A DNA stretch of 64,000 nucleotides from the NCBI RefSeq assembly GCF_000725485.1, contig NZ_JOAG01000026.1, positions 124,001 to 188,000 on the forward strand, written 5' to 3'. The notes beneath the pieces are model-generated. The model saw only the letters and a list, made by a program, of their open reading frames with translations. It made no database searches and was not told the origin of the DNA. This document shows, piece after piece, positions 52,081 to 60,700 of this stretch; positions within the stretch are counted from its first letter, which is position 1, and every line of letters begins with the position of its first letter. Source of the stretch: Nonomuraea candida (GTDB lineage: Bacteria > Actinomycetota > Actinomycetes > Streptosporangiales > Streptosporangiaceae). A program made the translations under genes and the position numbers.

Positions 52081-53130
52081 TCAGCCGTCCTCGATCCGCA
52101 ACGTCGCCCCGGCGCCGCCCAGCACGTTCGACCACGCCCGCTCCCGCAGCCCGTCCGCGCCGGCGTCCGGGGCGAGGGCCCGGCGCAGCGCGCCCGTCAG
52201 CAGGGGGTCGTGGGCGGCGGCGGCGAGCAGCGTGTCGGCCTCGCGCGGCTGCTCGGCCAGGAACTGCTGGAACGCCAGCGGATCGGCGGCGTAGGCCGCG
52301 ACCAGGTCGTGCGGGTCCCAGCCCGGGTCCGGCCGGGCGAGCAGGGTGACGGCCACCTGGTTGAGCACGGCGCCCGACTGCCCGGCGCGCGTGACCAGCG
52401 CCGTCAGGGCGTCCGGCGGGGCCGTCGCCAGGAACCCCCGCCACTCCTCCCCGAGCCGCCCGGTGCGCTCGGCGCTGGCGAAGGCCCTGGCCAGCGCCTC
52501 CTTCCGCGCGTCGGGGCCGCTCCCGAGCAGCCGGCCGAAGGCGCCGGGCCCGAGCGCCGCCAGCAGCGCGCCGGCGTAGGCCGGGTCACCCGCCTCCTCG
52601 GCCGTGACCACCCCCACCCCCACCCCCGCCCCCGCCCCCGCCGCGTCGCCGGGGCCGGTCGCGTCATCAGCACCCGCCAGGTCGTCAGCGCCCGCCAGGT
52701 CGTCAGCGCCCGCCAGGTCGTCAGCGCCCGCCAGGTCGTCAGCGCCCGCCAGGTCATCAGGGCGGGCCACGTCATCAGGGCCGGGCGGGGCGAGGGTCGC
52801 GAGGAGGGTCCGGGCGGCCTGTTCGGCGGCGCGGCCGGCCTCGGCCTCGCCGGAGAAGGGGAAGGTGGCCGTCAGCATGCCGCGCTCGCGCACCGGCACG
52901 AGCTGCTCGATCGTGTCGACGCGCCACTTCAGCTCCCGCTGGGACTCGTGGAGGAACCCCAGGGCGCGCAGCAGCGCCGCGCCGCCCTGGTGGCCGGCCC
53001 AGTCCTCGCCCGCCTCGGCGATGGCCGCGTCGAGCCCGGGCCGCGTCCTGCTCAGAAGCGACTCTCCCGCCTCCATCCGGCGGATCATCTCAAGTGCCCC
53101 TCGGGGGTCGATCCCCACGAACTCCCCCAT
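52081..53130 (-). CDS. WXG100-like/DUF6571-type protein with repeat linker
   Basis: This 349-residue protein has an N-terminal helical hairpin (MGEFVGIDPRGALEMIRRMEAGESLLSRTRPGLDAAIAEAGEDWAGHQGGAALLRALGFLHESQRELKWRVDTIEQL). A low-complexity acidic linker of five DDLAGA repeats follows, then a helical half like actinobacterial DUF6571 proteins (DPAYAGALLAALGPGAFGRLLGSGPDARKEALARAFASAE). These features suggest a type VII secretion substrate. ATG 53130 has a strong GGAGGGTTC. The small WXG-like gene follows immediately. Confidence 0.72.
   Translation of the reverse strand: MGEFVGIDPRGALEMIRRMEAGESLLSRTRPGLDAAIAEAGEDWAGHQGGAALLRALGFLHESQRELKWRVDTIEQLVPVRERGMLTATFPFSGEAEAGRAAEQAARTLLATLAPPGPDDVARPDDLAGADDLAGADDLAGADDLAGADDLAGADDATGPGDAAGAGAGVGVGVVTAEEAGDPAYAGALLAALGPGAFGRLLGSGPDARKEALARAFASAERTGRLGEEWRGFLATAPPDALTALVTRAGQSGAVLNQVAVTLLARPDPGWDPHDLVAAYAADPLAFQQFLAEQPREADTLLAAAAHDPLLTGALRRALAPDAGADGLRERAWSNVLGGAGATLRIEDG
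52663..52770. repeat. Six 18-bp repeats inside the WXG-like gene
   Basis: The unit GTCGTCAGCGCCCGCCAG repeats from 52663 with small differences and on the minus strand encodes DDLAGA hexapeptides. Unit length divisible by three keeps the gene in frame. Confidence 0.9.
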
Positions 53131-53227
53131 GAACCCTCCCAGAGGGTGTGGTTGCCAGGGCGGAGTCAAGCACATGGAACGTGCCCGGCGGGCGCGTTAG
53201 GCAGAACGGGTTTCGGCACGGGGCGGC

Positions 53228-53338
53228 CAGGCGCCCGGCACGGGGCGGGCAGGCGCCCGGGACCGGACGGTCAGGCGCCCGGCGCCACGGTCAGGCGCCC
53301 GGTGTCGTGATCAGGGCGCCCGGTGTCGTGATCAGGCG
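53228..53338. repeat. Intergenic CAGGCGCCCGG repeat array
   Basis: The word CAGGCGCCCGG occurs at 53228, 53250, 53272 and 53292, and as CAGGGCGCCCGG at 53312, spaced 20-22 bases. It lies just beyond the stop of the sulfatase remnant and may mark a recombination scar. Confidence 0.75.
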
Positions 53339-53665
53339 GTCGCCTCCTTCTCGAAAGAGCTGAGCGTGGGGTCGTAGTCGAGGGAGCCGATGTCGTACAT
53401 CGGGGTCATCCAGTGGTAGAAGTTGTCGCCGCGCTCCCGCAGCAGGTCGTACAGCCGGCGCATGAGGCGGCGGCGGACGGGGGCCAGCTCCGGATGGGTG
53501 TACCGGTTGCTCAGCTCGTGCGGGTCGGCGTGCAGGTTGTACAGCTCGTTGACCGACTCCGGGTTGACGACCAGCTTGTAGCGGTCGTCGCGGATCATGC
53601 GCTGCGGGTAGGGGAAGTGGTGGCCGTGGAACTCCGCGAGCAGCTCGCCCGGCCACTCCGGGTGC
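53332..53665 (-). pseudogene. C-terminal remnant of a sulfatase
   Basis: The minus frame reads EHPEWPGELLAEFHGHHFPYPQRMIRDDRYKLVVNPESVNELYNLHADPHELSNRYTHPE and continues to GDNFYHWMTPMYDIGSLDYDPTLSS before its stop at 53332-53334. This is the C-terminal subdomain of a type I sulfatase. The catalytic N-terminal 350 or so residues are missing: an in-frame TGA and the ROK gene end lie immediately upstream. It differs from the intact sulfatase at 20821, so it is a separate decayed gene. The ATG at 53598 could in theory start an 88-residue protein, but that would have no active site. Confidence 0.82.
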
Positions 53666-53683
53666 TCGCCGCGGTGAGCTCGG

Positions 53684-55003
53684 TCATGGATGCCTCGATT
53701 GCTTCATGGTGGGGATGAGGTCCTCCGCGAGATCCGGGCCTGCCGGATAGCGGGACAGAAGAGGGGATTCGTGCAGCACCAGGGCGATGCCGCCGAGCGC
53801 GCCCGCGACCTCGCCGAGCGTCGCGCGGCGCAGGCTCACCCGGTGCCTGCTGACGGGCATGACGTGCTCGTGCAGCGCCTGCCCGATCGGCTCGATCAGG
53901 GCGTCGCCGGTCTCGGTCAGCTCGCCGCCGACCACGATCACGCTGGGGCCGATCGCGTTGCACAGGGCCGCGAGCATCTCGCCGACCTTGCCGCCGACGC
54001 CGCGCAGCAGGGCCAGGGCGGCCGGGTCGCCCGCCGTGACGGCCTTGACCAGCTCGGGCACGTCCGCCGCCCGGCCGCCCGCGGCGCGGTAGGCGTCCAG
54101 GACGGCTCTTATCGAGGCGACGGTCTCCAGGCAGCCGGTGCCTCCGCAGCCGCAGCGCGCGCCGCCCGGCTCGACCGTGATGTGGCCGAACTCGCCGGAC
54201 AGGCCGTACGCGCCGCGGTGCAGCGACCCGCCGACCACCAGCCCGCCGCCGACGCCGTGGGACAGGCGCAGGTAGAGGACGTCCTTGCCGCCGGCGGCGG
54301 CGCCCCAGATCGCCTCGCCCAGCGCCGCCAGCCGGGTGTTGTTGTCCACCAGCACCGGGACGCCGAACCGCTCGCGCAGCAGGACCTGCACGGGATGCGG
54401 CGCCTCACCGGCGCCGCTTCCGGGGTCCGCGCCGGCTCGCGTGCCCGTGCCGCCCGGCGGGTCCGCGTCGTTGTCGGGGCGCGCGCCGGCTTCGGGGTCC
54501 GGCTCGGTCGCCTGGCCGGAGACGGGGCCGACCACGCCGACGCCGATCGCGTCGAGCGCGCCCAGCCGCAGCGCGCCCGCGCCGGAGCCGCTGCCGGTGA
54601 GCGAGCGGATGAGCCGCTCGGCCAGGTCCACCCGCCGCTCCCACGGCAGGTCGGCGTCGTGCGGCTCGCTGGCCGCGCCGACCACCTCGTGCGCCAGGTT
54701 GACGGCCGCGACGTGCAGGCCGCGGCGGGCGAAGTCGATGCCGATCGCCTGGCCGGCGTCGGGGTTGAGGGTGAGCGTCTCGGCCGGCCTGCCGCGGCCG
54801 CGCGGCCCCTCCTGGGAGGTGGCGGTGACCACGGCGCCACTGGCGACCAGCTCGGCGAGGATGTCGTAGAGGGTCGTGCGCGACAGCCCGCAATGCTTGC
54901 CCAGCTCGCCCCGGCTGAGCGGGCCGTGCTTGCGCAGCAACCCGAGCACGAGCTCTTCGTGCCCACGCCGGAGTTGTGACAGGGGGCCACGGGGTTGTGA
55001 CAT
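53684..55003 (-). CDS. ROK-family transcriptional regulator
   Basis: This 439-residue repressor has an N-terminal winged helix (HEELVLGLLRKHGPLSRGELGKHCGLSRTTLYDILAELVASG) followed by a ROK sugar-binding/kinase-like domain. That domain has the DNNTRLAALGEAIWGAA loop and the zinc motif GHITVEPGGARCGCGGTGCLETVAS. An acidic, Gly/Pro-rich insertion (PDPEAGARPDNDADPPGGTGTRAG) of about 40 residues interrupts the domain near residue 185 and looks like repeat expansion. ATG 55003 (MSQPRGPLS) is preferred over 55030. Sulfated or amino sugars are typical effectors; the sulfatase remnant directly behind it suggests it once controlled that gene. Confidence 0.9.
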   Translation of the reverse strand: MSQPRGPLSQLRRGHEELVLGLLRKHGPLSRGELGKHCGLSRTTLYDILAELVASGAVVTATSQEGPRGRGRPAETLTLNPDAGQAIGIDFARRGLHVAAVNLAHEVVGAASEPHDADLPWERRVDLAERLIRSLTGSGSGAGALRLGALDAIGVGVVGPVSGQATEPDPEAGARPDNDADPPGGTGTRAGADPGSGAGEAPHPVQVLLRERFGVPVLVDNNTRLAALGEAIWGAAAGGKDVLYLRLSHGVGGGLVVGGSLHRGAYGLSGEFGHITVEPGGARCGCGGTGCLETVASIRAVLDAYRAAGGRAADVPELVKAVTAGDPAALALLRGVGGKVGEMLAALCNAIGPSVIVVGGELTETGDALIEPIGQALHEHVMPVSRHRVSLRRATLGEVAGALGGIALVLHESPLLSRYPAGPDLAEDLIPTMKQSRHP

Positions 55004-55301
55004 GACGGAGAGTCTGCCGACGTCCCTCATTTTTCGTCAATAACCCGGAAAAAAACGTACCTGGGCCGTTATCGGGGCTGTGAGCTGGGAGAACGTGGCT
55101 GCGAAAGGTTACGCACGGGTCGCAACGTTCCCGTAACGGGCATCAGCGGACACTTCCGGCTCGGCGGCCGGCGTGGTGCGCGTGGTGCGGGGGCCGGCGG
55201 GGTGGTCGTGTGGCGGGCCGGAGGAACGCCCGCTCGGGCGCTGGTGTGGCGGGGGGCTGGCGGGCCCGGTCGCGGGGTGGGGCGGCCGGGCCGTGGGAGG
55301 G
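55004..55301. other. Intergenic region, no gene found
   Basis: The first 80 bases contain the ROK promoter region, including an AT-rich ATTTTTCGTCAATAACCCGG segment (55029-55048). The remainder is G-rich sequence made of short GGTGTGGCGGG-like words without a supported reading frame, up to the stop of the ABM-domain gene. Confidence 0.5.
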
Positions 55302-55634
55302 TCAGCCGCGCGGCGGGACGGCCATCTCGCCCAGTTCGGACCAGTCGTCCTGGGCGAGGGTCGTGTTCACGATGCGGGGCGTGGCGGCGAGGTGCGGCGG
55401 CAGCGTCTGCTGGGCCTGCTTGAAGTGGGCCGACTGCACGTGCGCGGCCCCCGCCTCGTCGTCCCTGAACGCCTCCACCAGGACGTACTCGTTCGGGTCG
55501 TCCAGGCTGCGCGACCAGTCGAACCACAGGCAGCCGGGCTCGGCGCGGGTGGCCGCGGTGAACTCCGCGGTGATCTCGGGCCAGCGGTCGGCGTGTTCGG
55601 GCAGGATCTGGAACTTCGCGGTAATGAAGATCAT
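55302..55634 (-). CDS. ABM-domain monooxygenase-like protein
   Basis: This 110-residue dimeric alpha+beta barrel protein reads MIFITAKFQILPEHADRWPEITAEFTAATRAEPGCLWFDWSRSLDDPNEYVLVEAFRDDEAGAAHVQSAHF. The pattern matches the antibiotic-biosynthesis monooxygenase (ABM/YgiN quinol oxygenase) family, with the E-P-G-C-L block and a conserved His late in the fold. Such proteins oxidise quinols or act in polyketide tailoring; the substrate is unknown. It diverges from the orphan ABC ATPase gene. Confidence 0.88.
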   Translation of the reverse strand: MIFITAKFQILPEHADRWPEITAEFTAATRAEPGCLWFDWSRSLDDPNEYVLVEAFRDDEAGAAHVQSAHFKQAQQTLPPHLAATPRIVNTTLAQDDWSELGEMAVPPRG

Positions 55635-55715
55635 CGGTTGAGCTCCCTCGATGCTCGTCTGCGTTACGGGACGAGACTATCGACGGCCAATTCTCTATAT
55701 CTCATGTAGGAAATG

Positions 55716-55744
55716 TTGACTTCATGCGATCGGGCTCGTAGCTT
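55716..55744 (+). promoter_or_regulatory. Promoter giving a leaderless ABC-ATPase transcript
   Basis: TTGACT (55716-55721), a 17-base spacer and TAGCTT (55739-55744) form a good -35/-10 pair. The start ATG 55752 lies seven bases after the -10 box, where transcription would begin, so the mRNA should have no 5' leader or Shine-Dalgarno. Confidence 0.55.
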
Positions 55745-55751
55745 CGTACGC

Positions 55752-56489
55752 ATGAGCCAGGGACTCACCCTCAGCCTCCGCGACGTGACCAAGACGTTCC
55801 CCGGAGACGAGCCGTTCACCGCGCTGTCCGGCCTCGACCTCGACGTGCGCCGAGGCGAGCTGCTCACGCTCATGGGCCCGGGCGGGTGCGGCAAGTCCAC
55901 CCTCTTCGCCCTCGTCGCCGGCCTCATCGGGCCGACCGCCGGCCGGATCCTCATCGACGGCGCCCCCGTCACCGGCCCAGCGCTGGACCGGGGCGTGGTC
56001 GTGCAGCAGTACGCCCTGTTCCCGTGGCGCACCGCCCTGGGCAACGTGGAGTTCGGGCTGGAGGGCCCGGCGGCGGCGCGGCGCGGGCGGGCCCGCGAGC
56101 TGCTCGACCTGGTGGGGATGTCCCGCTACGAGCAGTGCCATCCGGCCGAGCTGCCCGCCGGCGGCCGGGAGCTGGTGGCGCTGGCCCGCAGCCTCGCCTT
56201 CGATCCGAAGGTGCTGCTGATGGACGAGCCGTTCGCGGGGCTGGACCGGCGCACCCGCGCGTGGGTGGGGGAGGAGTTCGTACGGATCTGCGAGCGCACC
56301 GGCAAGACCGTCGTCTTCGTCACGCACGACGCCGAGGAGGCCGTGCGGGTGGGGCGGCGGGTCGCGGTCATGACGCCGGCCCCCGGTCGCGTCAAGGAGA
56401 TCGTGGACGTGGGCTCCTTCCCCGGCGATCCGCGCCGGCACCTGACCCGGCTGCTGCGCGACGGCCTCACGGCGGCCCGCCATGGCTGA
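55752..56489 (+). CDS. Orphan ABC ATPase, nitrate/sulfonate/taurine-importer type
   Basis: This 245-residue ATPase has Walker A GPGGCGKST, Walker B VLLMDEPFAGLD, H-loop VTHDAEEAV and the phrase QQYALFPWRTALGNVEFGLE typical of SsuB/TauB/NrtD. The ABC signature, however, reads PAGGRELVALARSL in place of LSGGxxQRxxxAR, so the conserved LSGGQ is degenerate. No permease or binding-protein gene is in the window. It is followed, with overlaps, by an FMN reductase gene, as in sulfonate-utilisation clusters. ATG 55752 is preferred over 55713 because of the promoter spacing. Confidence 0.88.
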   Translation: MSQGLTLSLRDVTKTFPGDEPFTALSGLDLDVRRGELLTLMGPGGCGKSTLFALVAGLIGPTAGRILIDGAPVTGPALDRGVVVQQYALFPWRTALGNVEFGLEGPAAARRGRARELLDLVGMSRYEQCHPAELPAGGRELVALARSLAFDPKVLLMDEPFAGLDRRTRAWVGEEFVRICERTGKTVVFVTHDAEEAVRVGRRVAVMTPAPGRVKEIVDVGSFPGDPRRHLTRLLRDGLTAARHG

Positions 56490-56795
56490 CCCGCGCCGGT
56501 ACGAGGGCGACACCCACTGGTACGACCTGCCCGACGACGAGGCGGAGGAGGACTGGCCGCCGGGCCCCACGACAAGGGCCGCCGGGTGCGGGGCCGGGCG
56601 ACGGAGAAGCGCTGGACGCCGGCCCGGACGACGGGGAAACGCTGGATACGGGCCCGGACGACGGGGGAGCGCTCGATGTGGGGCGAGTCGGAGGAGGAAT
56701 GGCCGGTGCGGAGCGAGACGGGCAGGGAGGGCCGGGTGCGGGGCGAGACGGGCGGGGAAGGCCGGGTGCGGGGTTGGCTGGGGGCGGGGCGATGA
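56482..56795 (+). other. Unclear coding stretch: small acidic ORF and repeats with probable frameshift
   Basis: ATG 56482, overlapping the ATPase stop, opens MADPRRYEGDTHWYDLPDDEAEEDWPPGP, which looks like real coding sequence in composition. After about 56570 the acidic character moves to another frame, where DAGPDDGETLDTGPDDGGALDVG repeats run without a stop into the FMN reductase. In the third frame another ORF ends at 56795 with an ATGA overlap of the reductase start. I cannot decide whether this is a small gene with a frameshift, an N-terminal extension or only spacer. Confidence 0.35.
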
Positions 56796-57403
56796 GGGTC
56801 GTGGCGCTGGTGGGCAATCCGCGGGAGGGGTCCAGGACGCTGGCCGTGGCCGTCGAGGCGGCGCGCGTGGTCGGGCGGCGGCTCGGGGTGGCGGAGCCGT
56901 ACGAGGTGGTGGACCTGGCGGCGCTGGGGCCGCACCTGCTCGCGCCCGGCCCGTCGCCCGCCGTGGAGGTGGCGCTGGAGCTGGTGGCGGAGGCGGACGT
57001 GCTGGTGGTGGCCGCTCCGACGTACAAGGGCACCTACACCGGGCTGCTCAAGGCGTTCCTCGACCGGCTGCGCCCGCAGGCGCTGGCGGGCAAGGCGGCG
57101 CTGCCGCTGCTGGTCATGGGGGACGCCCGGCACGCGCTGGCGGTCGAGGTGCACCTGCGCCCGCTGCTGGTCGAGCTGGGCGCGACCGTGCCCACGCCCG
57201 GCCTGGCGCTGCTGGAGTCCGAGCTGCCCCGGCTGGCGGAGGTCCTGGCCGCCTGGGCGGACCGCGTCGCCCCACAGGCGGCCGCCCTCACGCTCGGGAG
57301 CGCCGCACTCGGGAGCGCCGGGCCAGGGACCGCCGCGCCCGGGAGCGCTGGACCGGGGAGTGCCGCGCCCGTCGGGGCCGGGGAAAGTGTGGCGCGGAAA
57401 TGA
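56792..57403 (+). CDS. NADPH-dependent FMN reductase family protein
   Basis: This 203-residue flavodoxin-like protein begins MRVVALVGNPREGSRTLAVAVEAAR, with the phosphate-binding GNPREGSRT and the flavin-contact VVAAPTYKGTYTGLLKAFLDRL, as in SsuE/MsuE-type reductases. These feed reduced FMN to sulfonate or other monooxygenases. The last 40 residues are a low-complexity LGSAALGSAGPGTAAPGSAG extension. It lies behind an SsuB/TauB-like ATPase gene, which supports a sulfur-scavenging role; no monooxygenase gene is present in the window. ATG 56792 is set by homology. Confidence 0.85.
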   Translation: MRVVALVGNPREGSRTLAVAVEAARVVGRRLGVAEPYEVVDLAALGPHLLAPGPSPAVEVALELVAEADVLVVAAPTYKGTYTGLLKAFLDRLRPQALAGKAALPLLVMGDARHALAVEVHLRPLLVELGATVPTPGLALLESELPRLAEVLAAWADRVAPQAAALTLGSAALGSAGPGTAAPGSAGPGSAAPVGAGESVARK

Positions 57404-57761
57404 TCCGTTCCGGGTAAGGGGGCGGGGAACGGCGGATCTTGTAAGGGAAAATGCGGCCGCCCGGCGATTCACGGAGATCGAAACGGTCAAGAGCGCTGTA
57501 AGGCGGGTTGTCGCGATCATTTCGCGCGGTCGATTCTCGACCGGCCCGTGCCGCCCGCCCCCGTCGCGGAGCGGCTGCCGGTCGTGACCTCGCCACCCCG
57601 GCCGACGTGCCCCCCGACCGGCCACGTTCGTTCTGTACTTATCGCCCGCTTATACGCTGATATTTCGCCTTTTACAAGATCTTGTCAGTCCGAGAAGGGC
57701 GGTGTTACCTCTTGCGGAGATGCGCGAAACCTGTGCATCACTGACACGCAGGAGGGAACAC
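57404..57761. other. Intergenic region upstream of the metallopeptidase gene
   Basis: No supported gene in 358 bases. The sequence has lower GC than its surroundings (TATACGCTGATATTTCGCC at about 57652-57670) and contains the palindrome ACAAGATCTTGT. It ends with AGGAGGGAACAC before the GTG start, so it is the promoter and leader region of the peptidase. Confidence 0.5.
57674..57685. promoter_or_regulatory. 12-bp palindrome ACAAGATCTTGT
   Basis: A perfect palindrome 77-88 bases before the metallopeptidase start in an AT-rich island, a candidate operator. No regulator gene is adjacent. Confidence 0.4.
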
Positions 57762-60700
57762 GTGTCGTCGTCCAAATCCTGGTTACGCAGCACACTCATC
57801 GTCACCGCGCTCACCGCGACGGTCCTTCCCCTCGCGGGGGCCGCCCGGGGCGAACCCGGCGGGCAGGCTCCCGAGATCCACGACTTCCAGGCAGAGATCC
57901 ACGGCGTCCCCGACGTCGACAACCGCCAGGGACGGGTGCCGCCGCCGGCGTCGGCCGCCCGGCGCATCGCGGGCTCCGGCGCGGAGATCCGCTGGAACGC
58001 TCTCGGCACCCCCGCCGCCATCGTCAGCGCCGAGCCGCTGGCCGAGGGCCTCAGCTCCGATCCCGAGCGGGCGGCACGGGACTACCTCAAGGCCAACGAG
58101 GCCGTCTTCGGACTGACGGCCGAGGCCGTGGACGCGCTGGAGACGGTCGCGGTCAACCCCATCGGGCCGGGCGCGGCGGTGCTGCTGCGCCAGCGCTTCG
58201 GCGACCTGCCGGCCGGCGTGGACGGGCTCGTCGCGCTCGGCGTGTCCGGCGGGCAGGTCAGGCACGTGACCTCGTCGCTGTCGCGCCAGACCGGTGCGCC
58301 CCCGGCGGCGGCGATCACGGCCGAGCGGGCCATGGAGATCGCGGCCAGGGACGGCGGCATCGACCTGGCCACGGCGGTGACCAAGCAGGCCACGCCGGTG
58401 GCGGTGCCCGCGCCCGACGGGGTGCACAGCGCGTACCAGGTGGTGCTGATCGGCGGGGCGCAGGGCGCGGAGGCCGCCTACACCACGCACGTGGACGCGG
58501 TCAGCGGCGCGATCCTGACCAGGGAGAACCTCGTCGACCACGCCGAGCACGCGGACCACGCCGAGCACGCGGACCACGCCGAGCACGCGGACCACGCGGA
58601 CCGTGCCCAGCACGCCGACCACGCCCAGCACGCGAATCACGCGGGAGGGCAGGACCCGGACAACCCGCGCTGGTCGGTCTTCCCGGCGAGCCCGCGCGGC
58701 GACTACTCCAGCAAGGACACCCGCGAGACCTGGTGCCACGCCCCCGGCCCCGGCTGCGACTACGCGACCGGCGGTGACCCGGCCACGGGCAAGGCGTGGG
58801 ACGTCGACCACACCACGAACGAGCCCACCGGCACCAGCCTCGGCAACGCGGCCAGGACGTTCGAGAACCGGGCCAGCGGCGACCCGTTCAGCGTCGGCAC
58901 CCGCCCCAACGTGCTCACGCCCGGCAGGAACTACCTCTACCCGTGGAAGAACACCTGGTACGAGGCCAAGTGCGACCCGGCCGTGTTCGACCAGCCCGGC
59001 GAGAACGACCTCGAAGCCGCCATCGCCAATCTCTACGCCATGCACAACCGCATGCACGACTGGTCCTACCGGCTCGGCTTCACCGAGACCGCCTGGAACA
59101 TGCAGGACGACAACGGCGGGCGCGGCGGGCTCGGCAACGACCCCGAGCAGGGCAACGCGCAGGCCGGGGCGCGGGTCCTGTCCGTGCGCGACAACGCCAA
59201 CCAGATCACCGGCCCCGACGGGGTCGCGCCGATCACGAACATGTACCTGTGGCAGCCGATCGCCGGCTCGTTCTACGCGCCCTGCGTGGACGGCGACTAT
59301 GACATGTCGGTCATCGGGCACGAGTACACGCACGCCATCTCCGGCCGCATGGTCGGTGGCCCGACCGCGGGCTGGAGCGGCGCCCAGGCCGGGGCCATGA
59401 ACGAGAGCACCTCCGACCTGTTCTCCACGGAGTACCTCTACGAGTACGGCTTCCGTCCCGTGGGCGAGACCCCGTACGTGGTCGGCGGCTACGTCACCGG
59501 CGACAAGTCGCGCGGCATCAGGAACTACGACATGTCCAGGTCGCCCCTCAACTACAGCGACATCGGCTACGACATCGTCGGCGTCCAGACGCACGCGGAC
59601 GGCGAGATCTGGTCGGCCACGCAGTTCGACGTGCGGGCGGCCTTCATCAAGCGGTACGGCCACGGCACGGCCAAGCAGCAGCGCGCGTGCGCCGACGGCA
59701 AGACGCCGGTCGACGAGTGCCCGGGCAACCGGCGCTGGGCGCAGCTCTCGTTCGACGCCCTGCTGCTGATGGCCTCGGGCGCGGTGGACTACGTCGATCA
59801 CCGGGACGCGCTGCTGGCGGCCGACGCGATCCGCTTCGGCGGCAAGAACCGGGACATCATGTGGCGCGCGTTCGCCGAGCACGGCCTGGGCGAGGGCGCG
59901 GCCAGCAACGGCCCGGCCGACCCCGACCCGACGCCGAGCTTCGTCAACCCGGAGGGCAAGAACGGCTCGCTGCGGCTCAAGCCCCTGGGCGAGGCGAAGG
60001 ACGCGGCGCTGCGGCTGTACGTGGGCGACTACGAGAGCCGCGTCGTCCCCGTCGCCGACACCGATCCGGCGACCCCGCTCGGCGACACGGTCGAGATGAC
60101 GCCCGGCGTGTACGACTTCGTCGTCGTGGGCGCCGGCTTCGGCCACAAGCGGCTGAAGTACGCGGTGGTCCCCGGTGTCACGCTGCCGCTCCCGCTGGCC
60201 CTGCCCCGCAACCACGCCTCGGCGGCGAGCGGCGCGACGGCGAGCGGCGACGGCGTCAACCAGGCCAGGCTGATCGACGAGACCGAGGCCACGAACTGGG
60301 CCTCGCGCACCGGCGCGCCGGCCGGCAAGTCGGTGGTGGTGGACCTGGCGGGCGACGAGCCGGTCAGGATCCGCCGGGTGCAGGTGAGCGCCATGTTGCG
60401 GCCCGGCACCGACCCGGCCGACCCGGGGACGCAGAACCGCTTCTCCAGCCTGCGCTCGTTCGAGGTGCTGGCCTGCAGCGCGAACTGCGCCGACCCGGCG
60501 AGCTTCACGAAGATCTACACGAGCCGGTCGGACGCCTTCGACGCGGCGCTGCCGCGGCCCCGGGGCGGCGACATGCTGATCAAGTCGTTCGACGTGCGGC
60601 CCGCGAACGCGACGCATCTGATGCTGCGCGCGCTGACCACGCAGTGCACCGGCAACCCGCTCTACGCCGGTGAGCAGGACAACGACCCGAACTCGGCGAC

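Noticed and set aside
52663..52770. Regular 18-bp repeats that might be a CRISPR array
   Set aside because: There are no spacers, the unit is inside an open reading frame and encodes DDLAGA hexapeptides.
53332..53598. Complete small protein of 88 residues from ATG 53598
   Set aside because: Sulfatase homology continues in frame upstream of this ATG, so it is a fragment and not a gene start.
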